Assembly: GCA_018830105.1 (NCBI GenBank)
Contig: JAHJTC010000013.1
Span: forward strand, 1 to 61,884
Origin: Bacteroidota bacterium
GTDB lineage: Bacteria; Bacteroidota; Bacteroidia; Bacteroidales; F082
Length of the DNA stretch: 61,884 bases
Direction: 5' to 3'
Shown: positions 61,789 through 61,884 of the stretch, piece after piece
Layout: the number at the start of each line of letters is the position of its first letter
How positions within the stretch are numbered: the stretch's first letter is position 1
Position numbers and translations under genes: made by a program
The notes under the pieces: model-generated
What the model was told of the DNA's origin: nothing
Databases searched by the model: none
The model's input: only the letters and a program-made list of their open reading frames with translations

Positions 61789-61884
61789 ATATGTTAATAA
61801 CTTTTTGATAACTAATTCGTAAAATACGATTTAAAATACTGGCATTCAGTATCTTGAAAGAAATATTTCGACGTATGACTTCAA

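Noticed and set aside
61875..61884. ATG at the right edge as the start of another gene
   Set aside because: Only three codons are inside the window, so a gene cannot be supported.
1..61884. CRISPR arrays, rRNA genes, prophage or intact insertion sequences
   Set aside because: No regularly spaced repeats, rRNA-like sequence, phage structural genes or transposase frames were seen.

Overview
The window is a chromosomal segment of a Bacteroidota bacterium, probably of the Bacteroidales/Marinilabiliales side of the phylum. The evidence is: Bacteroidota-type promoters (TTG about 19 nt upstream of TAnnTTTG) ahead of many genes, tRNA genes without an encoded CCA, two secreted enzymes with type IX secretion C-terminal sorting domains, the gliding/T9SS genes gldE and gldD in the phylum's usual order mutY-ssb-gldE-gldD, a FISUMP/PKD lipoprotein, and a Rne/Rng-trpS-hflX housekeeping set. 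No rRNA, CRISPR array, prophage or intact insertion sequence was seen.

Layout. 0-6 kb: CAU-anticodon tRNA, HAD hydrolase, dusB, CPBP protease, a short MITE-like inverted-repeat element, an ExbB-membrane protein-ExbD-ExbD operon, tRNA-Ser(GGA). 6-15 kb (mostly minus strand): T9SS-exported M28 peptidase, asparaginase, TatD, HflX, trpS, RNase E/G, a 29-residue ribosomal-type protein, HU. 15-23 kb: mutY-ssb-gldE-gldD, an AlgJ-like/MBOAT O-acetylation pair, an MFS sugar-type transporter. 23-29 kb: a three-gene NuoE/NuoF/(GltD+NuoG-like) redox complex. 29-43 kb: YkgJ, obgE, fumC, ArsC-like, prfB with a programmed +1 frameshift, recX, FKBP, a zinc-less sirtuin, mdh, a large BNR-repeat protein, a membrane protein, YgiQ. 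43-54 kb: secreted GH57 glucanase-like enzyme, then a TetR-controlled lipid/hydrophobe export locus. 54-62 kb: LytS/LytTR two-component pair, FISUMP lipoprotein and small orphan proteins in AT-rich DNA.

Two regions deserve most attention. (1) 47.4-54.0 kb: a TetR regulator co-transcribed with a ferredoxin and a cupin, followed by an RND (MMPL/HAE3) exporter, a PldA-like outer-membrane phospholipase, a LolA-like carrier and a DUF1302-like outer-membrane barrel. The same 20-bp near-perfect palindrome lies in the tetR promoter and immediately before the RND start codon, which ties the two transcription units into one regulon. (2) 23.3-29.3 kb: a predicted soluble NADH-linked flavin/iron-sulfur complex. 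Its large subunit fuses a NuoG-type [2Fe-2S] domain, a GltD-type NADPH/FAD domain, ferredoxin domains and a molybdopterin-oxidoreductase-like domain that has lost its cluster cysteines and catalytic Cys/Sec. It is a candidate electron-bifurcating transhydrogenase of unusual architecture.

All calls rest on reading the sequence and its translations. No database search was run, so family names are recognition-based.
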